Part shown: positions 34,264-42,580 of the stretch, piece by piece
Position numbering within the stretch: the stretch's first letter is position 1
How the letters are laid out: the number at the start of each line of letters is the position of its first letter
Notes under the pieces: generated by a model
Seen by the model: only the letters and a program-made list of their open reading frames with translations
Told to the model about the DNA's origin: nothing
Databases searched by the model: none
Source: Acrocarpospora phusangensis
GTDB lineage: Bacteria > Actinomycetota > Actinomycetes > Streptosporangiales > Streptosporangiaceae
Assembly (NCBI RefSeq): GCF_016862995.1
Contig: NZ_BOOA01000066.1
Location: 1 to 43,427, forward strand
DNA length: 43,427 bases
Direction: 5' to 3'
Program-made: the position numbers and the translations under genes

Positions 34264-35262
34264 TTACCCCACGGACCGGCCCGCGCCCTGGATCCGCCCG
34301 ACGAGCCACTTCTCGCCCTGCCTCTCCATGGAGAGCTGGTAGGCCTGCTCCAGGCCGGCCGGTTGCGCGGCCGGATCAGCCGCCGGGTCGGTGGTCGGCT
34401 GGACCGCGGCGGCGCCCGCCGGGACCGCCCACACCACGACCGCCGTGACGGTCCTGCTCGACTCCCCGCCCACCGGAACGATCACATCGGTGAGCTGGGC
34501 CAGCGTGAACGAGCCGCCGAGCCCGTCGATGGTCGCGCCGTCCGTGGCGTAGAGCCGCAGCTCCGCCGAGTTGCCCGACGCGTACGCCTTGAAGAAGCCC
34601 TCCAGGGTCGGCCGGAGCTGGTCCTCCAGGCCGTTGTCCCGGTCGGGGTCGGCGATCGCGGGCAGGTCGGCGACGGCGGGGGCGGGCAGCAGCGCCGGCC
34701 GCCCGGAGACCACGAAACGGTCGCCGGAGTGGTAGACGGGCACCGACAGCAGCCATCGTTTGCTGCCCGACTGGAAACTCACCACGACGATGGCATTCTC
34801 GTTGTCGTCGGCCACGTCGATGCTCTGGAATTGAATCGCGCCGGCCGACATCCGGCCGTAGCCATTCCAGCCGAAACGGCGCTCGACGCCCTGGGCGAGA
34901 AATGCGGTAAGCCTTTCGTCGCGCTGGTCGGGATTGGTCGCGTCGAAATTCAAATAGACCGCGGCGAATTGGCTCGCGAATCCGGCGGCCTCCTGGACCG
35001 GATATCCGGAGTCTGCGGGCGCGGTCGGGGCCGCGGCGTTCTGGCCCTGGGTGAACCGTTCGAACGGCGCCCGCACCCCGTTGACCACGATCACGACGAT
35101 GAGCGCCCAGAGGACCGCCCGGCCGACCCAGACGAGCCAGCGGCCCCCGCCGCCGCTCCATCCCCTGCGCCGCACCGGCGCCGAGTCGAGATCAGGCAAC
35201 GGGTACGACTCGGGGTCGCCAGCGATCCGAGGATCCTGCTGGACGGTTGACCTGCGAGCCAT
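34264..35262 (-). CDS. TcpC-like conjugation scaffold protein (VirB8-like)
   Basis: This 332-residue protein has one membrane helix (about residues 43-65, GRWLVWVGRAVLWALIVVIVV). Two extracytoplasmic domains follow (about 85-190 and 195-320), matching the TcpC layout of tandem NTF2/VirB8-like folds joined by a Pro/Ala-rich linker. TcpC trimers couple the membrane channel to the wall hydrolase in conjugative plasmids such as pCW3. The C-terminal domain ends with EKWLVGRIQ, a usual last strand. ATG 35262 has GGAGG four bases upstream; a GTG just before it is too close. It is the first gene of the operon. Its mid-part uses AT-richer codons than the backbone. Confidence 0.85.
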   Translation of the reverse strand: MARRSTVQQDPRIAGDPESYPLPDLDSAPVRRRGWSGGGGRWLVWVGRAVLWALIVVIVVNGVRAPFERFTQGQNAAAPTAPADSGYPVQEAAGFASQFAAVYLNFDATNPDQRDERLTAFLAQGVERRFGWNGYGRMSAGAIQFQSIDVADDNENAIVVVSFQSGSKRWLLSVPVYHSGDRFVVSGRPALLPAPAVADLPAIADPDRDNGLEDQLRPTLEGFFKAYASGNSAELRLYATDGATIDGLGGSFTLAQLTDVIVPVGGESSRTVTAVVVWAVPAGAAAVQPTTDPAADPAAQPAGLEQAYQLSMERQGEKWLVGRIQGAGRSVG

Positions 35263-35604
35263 CACGCCTCCGCTCGCGCCGATCCCCCCGGCTGGCGCGG
35301 TGTCTTCTTACTCTCGATCCGGTTATCCACGTTGAAGTATTCACCCTAGCGGTCCCGCCAATTGTTCCAGGAAAGCCACGCCCATGCTGTGCGCATCTAA
35401 GTAACCGGCCAAACCGAGTCTGCATGAGACAGAGAGTGGCCGTACCGGCAGGTACGACCACGAAACGGCGTCTTTGCAGGCCAGCGACCCGTACTATTAC
35501 CAACCGGTCAGCGAGAGCTATCCAAACCGTACGAAGACTCCTACCTGGGTTTCGCTCCCCGCGCAGGATATCGGCCCCGCCCGGGGGCAGCTCCCCGTTG
35601 CCCG
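35263..35604. other. Intergenic region upstream of the tcp-like operon
   Basis: This stretch of about 340 bases has no gene I can support and is AT-richer than its surroundings. It holds a perfect dyad CGTACC-GGCA-GGTACG at 35441-35456 that could bind a regulator. A minus-strand TTGGCG with TACTTC 16 bases on (about 35334-35361) is a weak promoter candidate for the tcpC-like operon. A plus-strand frame starting near 35474 runs into the neighbouring gene and is not convincing. Confidence 0.4.
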
Positions 35605-37944
35605 TCAGAGGCCGATCAGGTCGGTGCGGCCGAGGAAGAAGGCGGCGTGGACGTTGTCCATGCCGACGGTCTCGCTGATCTGCGCGGCCCTGACCCCGGC
35701 CGTCCCGTAGCCGACGCGCAACGTCCCCTTGTCCGGTCTGCTGTCCGCGGGGATGTCGCCCAGCAGGCTCAGCCTGACCTCGGGCGACTTGAAACTCTCC
35801 CGGACGAGGCTCAGGAAGATCCGATGGGCGACCAGCTCGACGATGCCCTCGGCGATGATCTGCGAGTGCCCGATCGTGGCCGCCTTGGCGGCGAAGGCCG
35901 GGTGCGTGAGGCGGTGCATGAACTCGTGCACCATCGTGTTCAGGGTGCGCCAGCGCCAGAACGCCCTGACCTGGTCCGCAGGCAGCTCGCCCGACCATGC
36001 CCGGGTGGGGGCGAACGGCTGGAGGGAGATCATTCCCTCCTCGGTGCCGTGCGAGGCCGTACGGAGATAGAGCGCGCCGATCCGGTTCGCGCGCTCGGTG
36101 TCGGCGTCGAGCCACTCGCCCAGAATGCGCCGCAGGGCCGCGACGTGTTCCGGGTTGCTGCCCACATAGCCGGCTCGGACGAACGGCGCGTCCGCGGACT
36201 CCGGCGTCCCCACGACCTCCGGAGTGACAACCTCCAGTGTCACGTCCTCCGCGGCGACCTCCAGAGTTGTCTCCGCCGTGCCGGCTATTTCCGGGCCGGC
36301 TTCCGGGCCTCTGCGGTCCGGGCCCCTGGGTTCCGGGCTTTCCGGTCCCCGGCCCTTGGGTTCCGGGCCTCGCGGTTCCCGGCCTCTGGGCTCTGGGCTT
36401 TCGGCTTCCCGGCCCTCGGATTCCAAGCCTCTGAGCTCCGAGCCTCTCGGTTCCGGGCCTCTGAGTTCCGGGCCTCTGGATTCCAAGCCTCTCAGTTCCG
36501 AGCCCGTGGATTCCAAGCCTTGGGGCTCTGGGCTCTGGGGTTCCGGTGTGCCGACGAGTTGGGCGGGCTTCGGTCTGGCCATGCCGACGACTTCCGCGCG
36601 GTTCATGAGGTAGCCGAGCCTGATCTCCCGGTTGTCGGTCTTCTCCAGGGTGCTGCGCACTCGCTCGCCGTAGCGGAAGCCCTGGTAGTAGGGACCTTCT
36701 GGGTTCGCCCGGGCGAATGGCACGTTCTCGCCGATCCACGTCTGCAGGTACGCGGCGACCACCCTGACCCGTTCGATCGGCTCATAGACGGGCTCCTCGC
36801 CCTCCGCGTGAATCCAGAAGCGGGCCTGCTCCGCCACCGCCGCTTCGAGCGCGGGCACCAGAACGTCCCGCAGAATCCCCTCATCGAGCGGCCGCTCGAC
36901 CTGCCGCCCCACCTCGGGCATGCGGTAGTACCCGCGCAACGTGTCCTGCTGATCACTGGACGGCGTGGACAGCCCGGCGCACAGCAACGCGCTCATCAGG
37001 CCCGACACCTCCAGCACCTCACGCTCGAAAACGGCGTCCGCCTCACCGGGATTCGTTCGGTGCTGACTGGCCCGGCCTATCAGCCGCTCCACCGCCCCCG
37101 CGTGGTTCCTCTCCCCCGGCGTCAACCCCGCCTTCTCCTGGTACGCGTACAGCGCGCACGCCAGCCACCGCCGGTTCTCCCCGCTGATCCCCTCAAGCCG
37201 CACCCACAGCGGCTGTCCCTCCCCCAGCAACTCAGTCGCGACCCCGTCGAAGTAGGCGCTCTCCTGTTCGGGCCCGGCAAACCGAGGCACAGCCACATAA
37301 TCAAGCGCCGCGAAAGGCGACGGCCGCAACCGCGCCCGCCCCAACTCCTGGTCTCGCGCCCCCGGCAAGCGCCCCCCGCCAAGCTCCCGCACCTCCGAAT
37401 CCGGCCTCACGGGCACACGCGCGACGCCCAGCTCACGAACCCCTGAATCCGAACGCACAGGCAACCGCGACGCACCCAGCTCACGCGCACCCGAATCCGG
37501 CCTCACGGGCAGGCGCGCCACACCCGAATCCGAACTCACAGGCAAACGCCCCGAACCCAGCTCACGGACGCCCGAATCCGTAGTGGCAGGCAATCGCGCC
37601 GCGCCCAGTTCCCGGACGTTCGTATTCGAACTGGCAGGTAGCCGCGCCGTGCCCAGTTCCCGGGCCTCGCCCCGTCCGCCGGTCACCATGCCGGTCGTGG
37701 TCATGCGGACGGTCTGGACAGGCCGCACGTCCACCGGCGGCGAGTCGAGCGTGATCCGCTGGACTCGCTTGGTCTTGTCGAGGACGCGCTGACCGGTCGG
37801 CTCCTCACCGTCCCGCTCGGGAGACGCCTCCCGGCTGCCGGGCCGGCTTTTCGCGCCGGGCTTGTCCTCAGCGGAGGCGGAGGAGTTACCCGAGGACCGG
37901 GAGCCACTGCGGCGCTTCTTGTACACCCGCTCATGGTGGCCCAT
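35605..37944 (-). CDS. Large repeat protein with zincin motif, function unknown
   Basis: I do not recognise a named family for this 779-residue protein. An Arg/Ser-rich basic start (1-60) has no signal peptide. Residues 95-206 hold about six imperfect 16-residue repeats of the RELGxxRLPxxxDSGV type. A non-repetitive middle at about 210-460 follows, then a PEPRG/ELRG/LESxG repeat at about 466-551. A C-terminal domain contains HEFMH (673-677) and AEGIVEL with Glu699, which together look like a zinc metallopeptidase site (HExxH plus downstream Glu). ATG 37944 has only weak ribosome-site support. It is on the same strand and upstream of the tcp-like operon but separated by about 340 bases. It could be a secreted effector or wall protease; this is inference. 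Confidence 0.72.
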   Translation of the reverse strand: MGHHERVYKKRRSGSRSSGNSSASAEDKPGAKSRPGSREASPERDGEEPTGQRVLDKTKRVQRITLDSPPVDVRPVQTVRMTTTGMVTGGRGEARELGTARLPASSNTNVRELGAARLPATTDSGVRELGSGRLPVSSDSGVARLPVRPDSGARELGASRLPVRSDSGVRELGVARVPVRPDSEVRELGGGRLPGARDQELGRARLRPSPFAALDYVAVPRFAGPEQESAYFDGVATELLGEGQPLWVRLEGISGENRRWLACALYAYQEKAGLTPGERNHAGAVERLIGRASQHRTNPGEADAVFEREVLEVSGLMSALLCAGLSTPSSDQQDTLRGYYRMPEVGRQVERPLDEGILRDVLVPALEAAVAEQARFWIHAEGEEPVYEPIERVRVVAAYLQTWIGENVPFARANPEGPYYQGFRYGERVRSTLEKTDNREIRLGYLMNRAEVVGMARPKPAQLVGTPEPQSPEPQGLESTGSELRGLESRGPELRGPEPRGSELRGLESEGREAESPEPRGREPRGPEPKGRGPESPEPRGPDRRGPEAGPEIAGTAETTLEVAAEDVTLEVVTPEVVGTPESADAPFVRAGYVGSNPEHVAALRRILGEWLDADTERANRIGALYLRTASHGTEEGMISLQPFAPTRAWSGELPADQVRAFWRWRTLNTMVHEFMHRLTHPAFAAKAATIGHSQIIAEGIVELVAHRIFLSLVRESFKSPEVRLSLLGDIPADSRPDKGTLRVGYGTAGVRAAQISETVGMDNVHAAFFLGRTDLIGL
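36290..36545. repeat. Gly/Pro/Glu/Arg coding repeats in the zincin protein
   Basis: An irregular tandem array of 12- to 18-base units encodes PEPRG, ELRG and LESRG type blocks. Units are mixed and recombined rather than identical, with strong runs of TTCCGGGC/TCTGGG on the plus strand. The array breaks no frame. Confidence 0.75.
37325..37665. repeat. 48-bp coding repeats in the zincin protein
   Basis: About six units of 48 bases (one shortened to 33) encode the RELGxxRLPxxxDSGV repeat. Base identity between neighbouring units is high, especially around the GAGCTG, CGCCTGCC and GATTCGG portions. They lie in the N-terminal third of the protein, away from the catalytic-like domain. Confidence 0.82.
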
Positions 37945-38018
37945 CCCCCAAGCAAGGCCGCCTTACCAGAAAGTCACACGCTCGTGACGTTCCGGAGCGA
38001 GAGGCGTTCGTCTGTCTC

Positions 38019-39095
38019 CTAGACGTTGAAGCGGAACTCGACCACGTCGCCGTCGCGCATGATGTAGTCCTTGCCCTCGATCCTGGCCTTGCCGGCGGAC
38101 CGGGCGGCGGCCACGGAGCCCGCCTCCATGAGGTCGTCGAAGGAGATCACTTCGGCCTTGATGAAGCCGCGCTGGAAGTCGGTGTGGATGACGCCGGCGG
38201 CTTCGGGGGCGGTGGCGCCCTTCTTGATGGTCCAGGCCCTGGTCTCCTTCGGGCCCGCGGTCAGGTAGGTCTGCAGGCCGAGGGTCTCGAAGCCGACGCG
38301 GGCCAGCTGGGAGAGGCCGGACTCGTCCTGGCCGACCGACTGGAGGAGTTCCAGCGCCTCGTCGTCGGGGAGTTCCACCAGCTCGGACTCGATCTTGGCG
38401 TCCAGGAAGACGGCCTCGGCGGGGGCGACGATCGCGGACAGCCGGGCCCGCAGGTCGGCGTCCACCAGTTCGTCGGCGTCCAGGTTGAAGGCGTAGAGGA
38501 ACGGCTTGGCGGTGAGCAGGTGAAGCTCGCGCAGGTCGGTCAGGTCCATGCCCGACGCGTACAGCGTGGTGCCGCCGTCGAGGATCTTGCTGGCCGTCTC
38601 GGCCGCGTCCAGGGCGGCCTTGCGGTCCTTGTTGGTCCTGGCCTCCTTCTGGAGGCGCGGCACGGCCTTCTCGATCGTCTGGAGGTCGGCCAGGATGAGC
38701 TCGGTGTTGATCGTCTCGATGTCCCGCTCGGGGGCCACGTCGCCGTCCACGTGAGTCACGTCGGGGTCGTTGAAGACCCGGATGACCTGGCAGATGGCGT
38801 CGGTCTCGCGGATGTTGGCGAGGAACTGGTTGCCCCGGCCCTGGCCTTCCGAGGCGCCCTTGACCAGGCCGGCGATGTCCACGAACTCCACCTTGGCCGG
38901 GAGGATCCTGGCCGAGTCGTGGATGGTGGCGAGCTGGGCGAGCCGCGCGTCGGGCACGCCCACGATCCCGACGTTGGGCTCGATGGTGGCGAACGGGTAG
39001 TTCGCCGCGAGGGCGTTGGCGCTCTTGGTCAGCGCGTTGAAAAGGGTGGACTTGCCGACATTGGGCAGGCCGACGATCCCGATGCTCAAACTCAC
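38019..39095 (-). CDS. ychF: Redox-regulated ATPase YchF (OBG family)
   Basis: This 358-residue OBG-family protein is close to the usual YchF length of about 363. G1 is GIVGLPNVGKST at residues 6-17. DIAGLVKGASEGQGRGN is the G3/switch II segment, and the NxxE-type G4 favours ATP over GTP in this family. The TGS-like C-terminal domain ends with GDVVEFRFNV. YchF binds ribosomes and has been linked to oxidative-stress responses. GTG 39095 follows TAAACT by eight bases, so the mRNA may be leaderless; the -10 element includes the stop of the upstream gene. Open frame upstream of this start belongs to another reading. Confidence 0.95.
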   Translation of the reverse strand: MSLSIGIVGLPNVGKSTLFNALTKSANALAANYPFATIEPNVGIVGVPDARLAQLATIHDSARILPAKVEFVDIAGLVKGASEGQGRGNQFLANIRETDAICQVIRVFNDPDVTHVDGDVAPERDIETINTELILADLQTIEKAVPRLQKEARTNKDRKAALDAAETASKILDGGTTLYASGMDLTDLRELHLLTAKPFLYAFNLDADELVDADLRARLSAIVAPAEAVFLDAKIESELVELPDDEALELLQSVGQDESGLSQLARVGFETLGLQTYLTAGPKETRAWTIKKGATAPEAAGVIHTDFQRGFIKAEVISFDDLMEAGSVAAARSAGKARIEGKDYIMRDGDVVEFRFNV

Positions 39096-39106
39096 GGAAT
39101 CCGAGT

Positions 39107-39625
39107 TTAGCGGCCGGTGAGGCAGATCCTGGTCGGGCCGCCGCGCAGTACGTGATCGGAACCCTTCGGGCAGCCACCGCCCGCGGTGTGGAACGCGGTC
39201 ACCTTCGCCCAGGCCCGGTTGGAGCCACAGGAGACCCTGACGATCTCCCCCAGGCTGGTACGGCGTCGCGGACGTTCCACACAATCCCCCCGTCGCGGAG
39301 GTACGGGGCCCGGACGCGTGGCGGGTGGGAGGCCGGCGAGGCATGCCGTACCGGTCGGGTGGAGGGCGGCGCGGAGGTCGGTGCCGGGCGGGCAGGTCGG
39401 CGCGATGGCGAGCACCCGGCCGGGGGCTTCGGCGCAGACGTCGAGCACGACGGTGGAGCCGCTCTCGCGCACGCAGGCGCCGGCGCTCCAGCGGAGCGGA
39501 GGCGGGGGCGGCGGACGGCTCTCGCCGGGCCCGCCGACGATCAGCACGCCGGCCACGGTGGTGGCCGCGATCAGGACGGCGAGGGTCAAACCCAGCGCCT
39601 GGAAACGTATGCCCGACGTAATCAC
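39107..39625 (-). CDS. Membrane-anchored protein with duplicated cysteine domain (LppU-like)
   Basis: This 172-residue protein has an N-terminal helix (about 9-30) and a Pro-rich spacer. Two similar extracytoplasmic domains of about 55 residues follow, each with four cysteines in the pattern C...C...CPxG(T/S)D...C. The first is GACVRESG...CPPGTD...TACLAG, and the second is GDCVERPR...CPKGSD...RICLTG. Two disulfides per domain are likely. The pattern recalls the LppU/SCO3897 actinobacterial family, but there is no lipobox. GTG 39625 follows TAACTC by 11 bases. It precedes ychF by 11 bases and may be co-transcribed with it. Function unknown. Confidence 0.7.
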   Translation of the reverse strand: MITSGIRFQALGLTLAVLIAATTVAGVLIVGGPGESRPPPPPPLRWSAGACVRESGSTVVLDVCAEAPGRVLAIAPTCPPGTDLRAALHPTGTACLAGLPPATRPGPVPPRRGDCVERPRRRTSLGEIVRVSCGSNRAWAKVTAFHTAGGGCPKGSDHVLRGGPTRICLTGR

Positions 39626-39706
39626 AAGGAAACTCTGAGTTATCAGCGCACGCCGCGCAAGCGCGCCTCCCCCTTCGGCAGGAAAAGTACTGGGATCATC
39701 CACCAC

Positions 39707-41011
39707 GTGGACGTCATGGCTCTCGCACTCCAGCTCGCCGTCGGGTTGGCGGCCGGGCTGGCCGTCGGATACACGCTCGGACGCGGAAAATCCGGGCGCG
39801 CCGCCGAGGAGGCCGCCGCCAGGCTGGCCGAGTCCGCGGCCCGCCTGGCCGAGGCGGAGGCCCGGACGCGCGCCGCCGAGGAGAAGGTCGACTACATCGA
39901 GAACCAGCTCACCGAGCGGTTCCAGGCCCTCTCGGCGCGCGCCCTCGACCTCAACAACCTGCGCTTCCTGGAACTGGCCGAGAACCGGCTGAACACCAGC
40001 AGGGCCGAGGCCGCCGGGGACCTCGACCAGCGCAGGCAGGCGATGGAGAACATGGTCGCGCCGCTGCGCGAGACGCTGTCGCGGGTGCAGAACCAGCTCC
40101 GGGAGAGCGAACTGGGCGCCCGCGGCGCCCGCGCCGAGTTGCAGCAGCAGCTGGAGTTCGTCCGGCACAGCTCCGAGCAGCTCCAGGCCGAGACGCGGTC
40201 GCTGGTCCGGGCCCTGCAGCGCCCGGAGGCCCGCGGCCGGTGGGGGGAGCTCCAGCTCCGGCGGGTGGCGGAGATCGCCGGCATGGCCCGGTTCTGCGAC
40301 TTCGACGAGCAGGTCACCGCGTACACGTCCGAGGGCGTGGTCCGGCCGGACATGATCGTCCGGCTGGCCGGCGGCAAGAACATCGTGGTGGACTCCAAGG
40401 TGTCGCTCGCCGCGTACCTGGAGGCGGCCGAGACGCACGATCCCGAACTGGCCGGGCCCCGGCTGGACGCGCACGCCCGGCACGTGCGCGAGCACGTGGA
40501 CCGGCTCGCGGCCAAGACCTACTGGCAGGCGTTCAGCCCCGCGCCCGAGTTCATGGTGCTGTTCATCCCCGGCGAGGCGTTCCTCGCCCCGGCCCTGGAG
40601 CGCGACCCCGCCCTCCTGGAGTACGCGATGAGCAAGCGCGTGCACATCGCCACCCCCACCACCCTGATCACCATGCTCCGCACCGCCCAGTACGCGTGGC
40701 AGCAGGCCGCCCTGAGCGAGAACGCCCGCGCGGTCTTCGACCTCGGCAAGGAGCTGTACGAGCGCCTCGGCGGCCTCGGGCGGAACGTGGACGCGCTCGG
40801 CAAGTCGCTGTCGAAGGCCGTCGCCGCGTACAACAGGACGGCGGGATCGCTGGAGAACCGCGTGCTGGTGAGCGCGCGCAAGCTCAGCGACCTGGGGCTG
40901 GTGGACACGCCGATGAACGCTCCCGAGCTGGTGGAGGAGCTGCCGCGGCTGCTGGCCATGCCGGAACTGGTGGACGAAGAGCCGGTAAGCGCGCCTCCTG
41001 TGTCGCTGTAG
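39707..41011 (+). CDS. rmuC: DNA recombination protein RmuC
   Basis: This 434-residue RmuC-family protein has a short N-terminal membrane segment (about residues 5-20), a long coiled coil (about 30-170) and the conserved RmuC domain (about 180-370). The domain includes ARGRWGELQLRRVAEIAGM, VRPDMIVRLAGGKNIVVDSKVSLAAYLEA and PTTLITMLRTAQYAWQQ. RmuC limits inversion at short inverted repeats and contains a nuclease-like fold. GTG 39707 or ATG 39716 may be the start; neither has a Shine-Dalgarno sequence and the mRNA may be leaderless. A longer frame upstream is a shadow. It diverges from the cysteine-domain gene. Confidence 0.92.
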   Translation: MDVMALALQLAVGLAAGLAVGYTLGRGKSGRAAEEAAARLAESAARLAEAEARTRAAEEKVDYIENQLTERFQALSARALDLNNLRFLELAENRLNTSRAEAAGDLDQRRQAMENMVAPLRETLSRVQNQLRESELGARGARAELQQQLEFVRHSSEQLQAETRSLVRALQRPEARGRWGELQLRRVAEIAGMARFCDFDEQVTAYTSEGVVRPDMIVRLAGGKNIVVDSKVSLAAYLEAAETHDPELAGPRLDAHARHVREHVDRLAAKTYWQAFSPAPEFMVLFIPGEAFLAPALERDPALLEYAMSKRVHIATPTTLITMLRTAQYAWQQAALSENARAVFDLGKELYERLGGLGRNVDALGKSLSKAVAAYNRTAGSLENRVLVSARKLSDLGLVDTPMNAPELVEELPRLLAMPELVDEEPVSAPPVSL

Positions 41012-41050
41012 AACGGTAAGTTGAGGCGTGAGGAAGGGGGGTCTGCGGCC

Positions 41051-41518
41051 ATGAGGCTGACCGCGCGCGGCGCCGTCACACTGCTGTTCGTGATCACACT
41101 CCTCGGCCAGCTCATCGCCCCCGGGCCCGTGTTCATCGTCGGGTGCGCGGTCGCCGTCCTGCTGGTCAACCCGCGCGACCTGCTCCCGCTGGTGGTCACG
41201 CCGCCGCTGGTCTTCTTCCTGGCCGCGCTCTTCATCGAGACCGTGCACGCGCTGCGCACCGCCAGTTTCCTGCAGTCGCTCGCGCTGGGCCTGTTCACCA
41301 CGCTGTCCGCCGCCGCGCCCTGGCTGCTGGCCGGCTCCGCGCTCACCCTGGGCGTCGCCTGGCGGCGCGGCCTGGCCGCCAACCTTCGTGTCGTCCGCCA
41401 GGCCCAGCTCCAGCGGGTGCCGAAGCCGCGGCAGAGCCGCGACGCCGTCCCGGCGTTCGCGCCGGAGCCCGAGGGGTATTTCGAGCCCCGCGTCTACGGC
41501 TCCGCCAAAGAGGACTGA
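41051..41518 (+). CDS. Membrane protein of the ispH/ychF neighbourhood (DUF6542-like)
   Basis: This 155-residue protein has three or four membrane helices (about 5-25, 25-40, 55-75 and 85-105) and a basic C-terminal tail with a YFEPRVYG end. In Mycobacterium a similar membrane protein (Rv1111c) sits between ispH and ychF. The family I recall for it is DUF6542, from memory. ATG 41051 has GGAAGGGGGG upstream; the earlier in-frame start does not. It follows rmuC closely and converges on ispH with 6 bases between the stops. Function unknown. Confidence 0.75.
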   Translation: MRLTARGAVTLLFVITLLGQLIAPGPVFIVGCAVAVLLVNPRDLLPLVVTPPLVFFLAALFIETVHALRTASFLQSLALGLFTTLSAAAPWLLAGSALTLGVAWRRGLAANLRVVRQAQLQRVPKPRQSRDAVPAFAPEPEGYFEPRVYGSAKED

Positions 41519-41524
41519 CCCCTT

Positions 41525-42499
41525 TTAGGCGCGCAGGTCCCTGCGGAGTTCGTGCGGAAGGGCGAAGCGCATGTGCTCCTTCACCGACTCGACCTCCTCC
41601 ACGTCGGAGAACCCGTGGGTCTCCAGCTTGCGCAGAACGCCCTCGACCAGGATCTCCGGGACCGAGGCGCCGCTGGTGAGGCCGACCGTGGTGACGCCCT
41701 CCAGCCAGCCGTCCTCGACGAAGGACTCGTCGTCCACGAGGTAGGCCGCGTCGGCGCCGTAGTCGAGGGCCACCTCGACCAGGCGCTTGGAGTTGGAGGA
41801 GTTCTGCGAGCCGACCACGATCACCAGCTGGGACTGGGCGGCGATCTCCTTGACGGCGGTCTGGCGGTTGGAGGTCGCGTAGCAGATGTCGTCACTGGGC
41901 GGGTCGATGAGCTCGGGGAAACGCTCCTTGAGCCGGGTCACCGTCTCGGTGGTCTCGTCCACCGAGAGGGTGGTCTGGGAGAGCCAGACGACCTTCTTCG
42001 GATCACGTACGGTCACCGTGCCGACACCGTCCAGACCGTCCACGAGCTGCACGTGGTCGGGCGCCTCGCCGGCGGTGCCCTCGACCTCCTCGTGGCCCTC
42101 GTGGCCGATCAGCAGGATGTCGTAGTCCTGGGCCGCGAACCGCTTGGCCTCGTTGTGCACCTTCGTGACCAGCGGGCACGTGGCGTCGATGGTCCGCAGC
42201 TGACGTCTGGCCGCCTCGTCGTGCACGGCGGGGGCCACCCCGTGCGCCGAGAAGACCACGATGGCCCCTTCCGGGACCTCCTCGGTCTCGTCGACGAAAA
42301 TCGCGCCGCGTCCCTCGAGCACGCGCACGACGTGGGTGTTGTGCACGATCTGCTTGCGGACGTAGATCGGCGCGCCGTACTGCGCGAGCGCCTTCTCCAC
42401 AGCTTCCACGGCGCGGTCCACGCCCGCGCAGTACCCGCGTGGCTTCGCCACCAGAACACGTCTGCGGTCAGGAATGCTCGCGGGGGTCTGTGACGTCAT
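41525..42499 (-). CDS. ispH: 4-hydroxy-3-methylbut-2-enyl diphosphate reductase IspH (LytB)
   Basis: This 324-residue enzyme carries out the last step of the non-mevalonate pathway, making IPP and DMAPP from HMBPP with a [4Fe-4S] cluster. Cluster cysteines are Cys24 (RGYCAGV), Cys108 (DATCPLV) and Cys207 (CYATSNRQ). HNTHVV and SAHGVAP hold the conserved active-site His residues, and TEEVPEG and [10 protein letters not shown] are family motifs. The length is normal. ATG 42499 follows TAGCAT by six bases, so it is probably leaderless. It diverges from the lipid-droplet-type gene, the same arrangement as lytB2 and Rv1109c in Mycobacterium. Confidence 0.97.
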   Translation of the reverse strand: MTSQTPASIPDRRRVLVAKPRGYCAGVDRAVEAVEKALAQYGAPIYVRKQIVHNTHVVRVLEGRGAIFVDETEEVPEGAIVVFSAHGVAPAVHDEAARRQLRTIDATCPLVTKVHNEAKRFAAQDYDILLIGHEGHEEVEGTAGEAPDHVQLVDGLDGVGTVTVRDPKKVVWLSQTTLSVDETTETVTRLKERFPELIDPPSDDICYATSNRQTAVKEIAAQSQLVIVVGSQNSSNSKRLVEVALDYGADAAYLVDDESFVEDGWLEGVTTVGLTSGASVPEILVEGVLRKLETHGFSDVEEVESVKEHMRFALPHELRRDLRA

Positions 42500-42531
42500 G
42501 GTCTCATGCTACGTGGAGTGTCAGCCGCATC

Positions 42532-42562
42532 CTGACCTCACGTCGAATTGATCCAATATGAA
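42532..42562 (+). promoter_or_regulatory. Candidate promoter of the lipid-droplet-type gene
   Basis: CTGACC (42532-42537) and AATATG (42555-42560) are 17 bases apart; a shifted TGACCT/TATGAA pair has 18. The leader would carry AGGAG five bases before the ATG at 42581. The divergent ispH -10 is about 30 bases away. Read by eye. Confidence 0.35.
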
Positions 42563-42580
42563 CATTTTCCAGGAGCCGCG

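Noticed and set aside
35474-35710. Possible small plus-strand gene upstream of the zincin protein
   Set aside because: It overlaps the end of the zincin gene antisense, has no ribosome site and its second half is an antisense translation.
21562-37944. Reading the cluster as an integrated conjugative element
   Set aside because: No relaxase, coupling ATPase, integrase, replication protein, tRNA or flanking direct repeat was found in the window; components beyond the window cannot be excluded.
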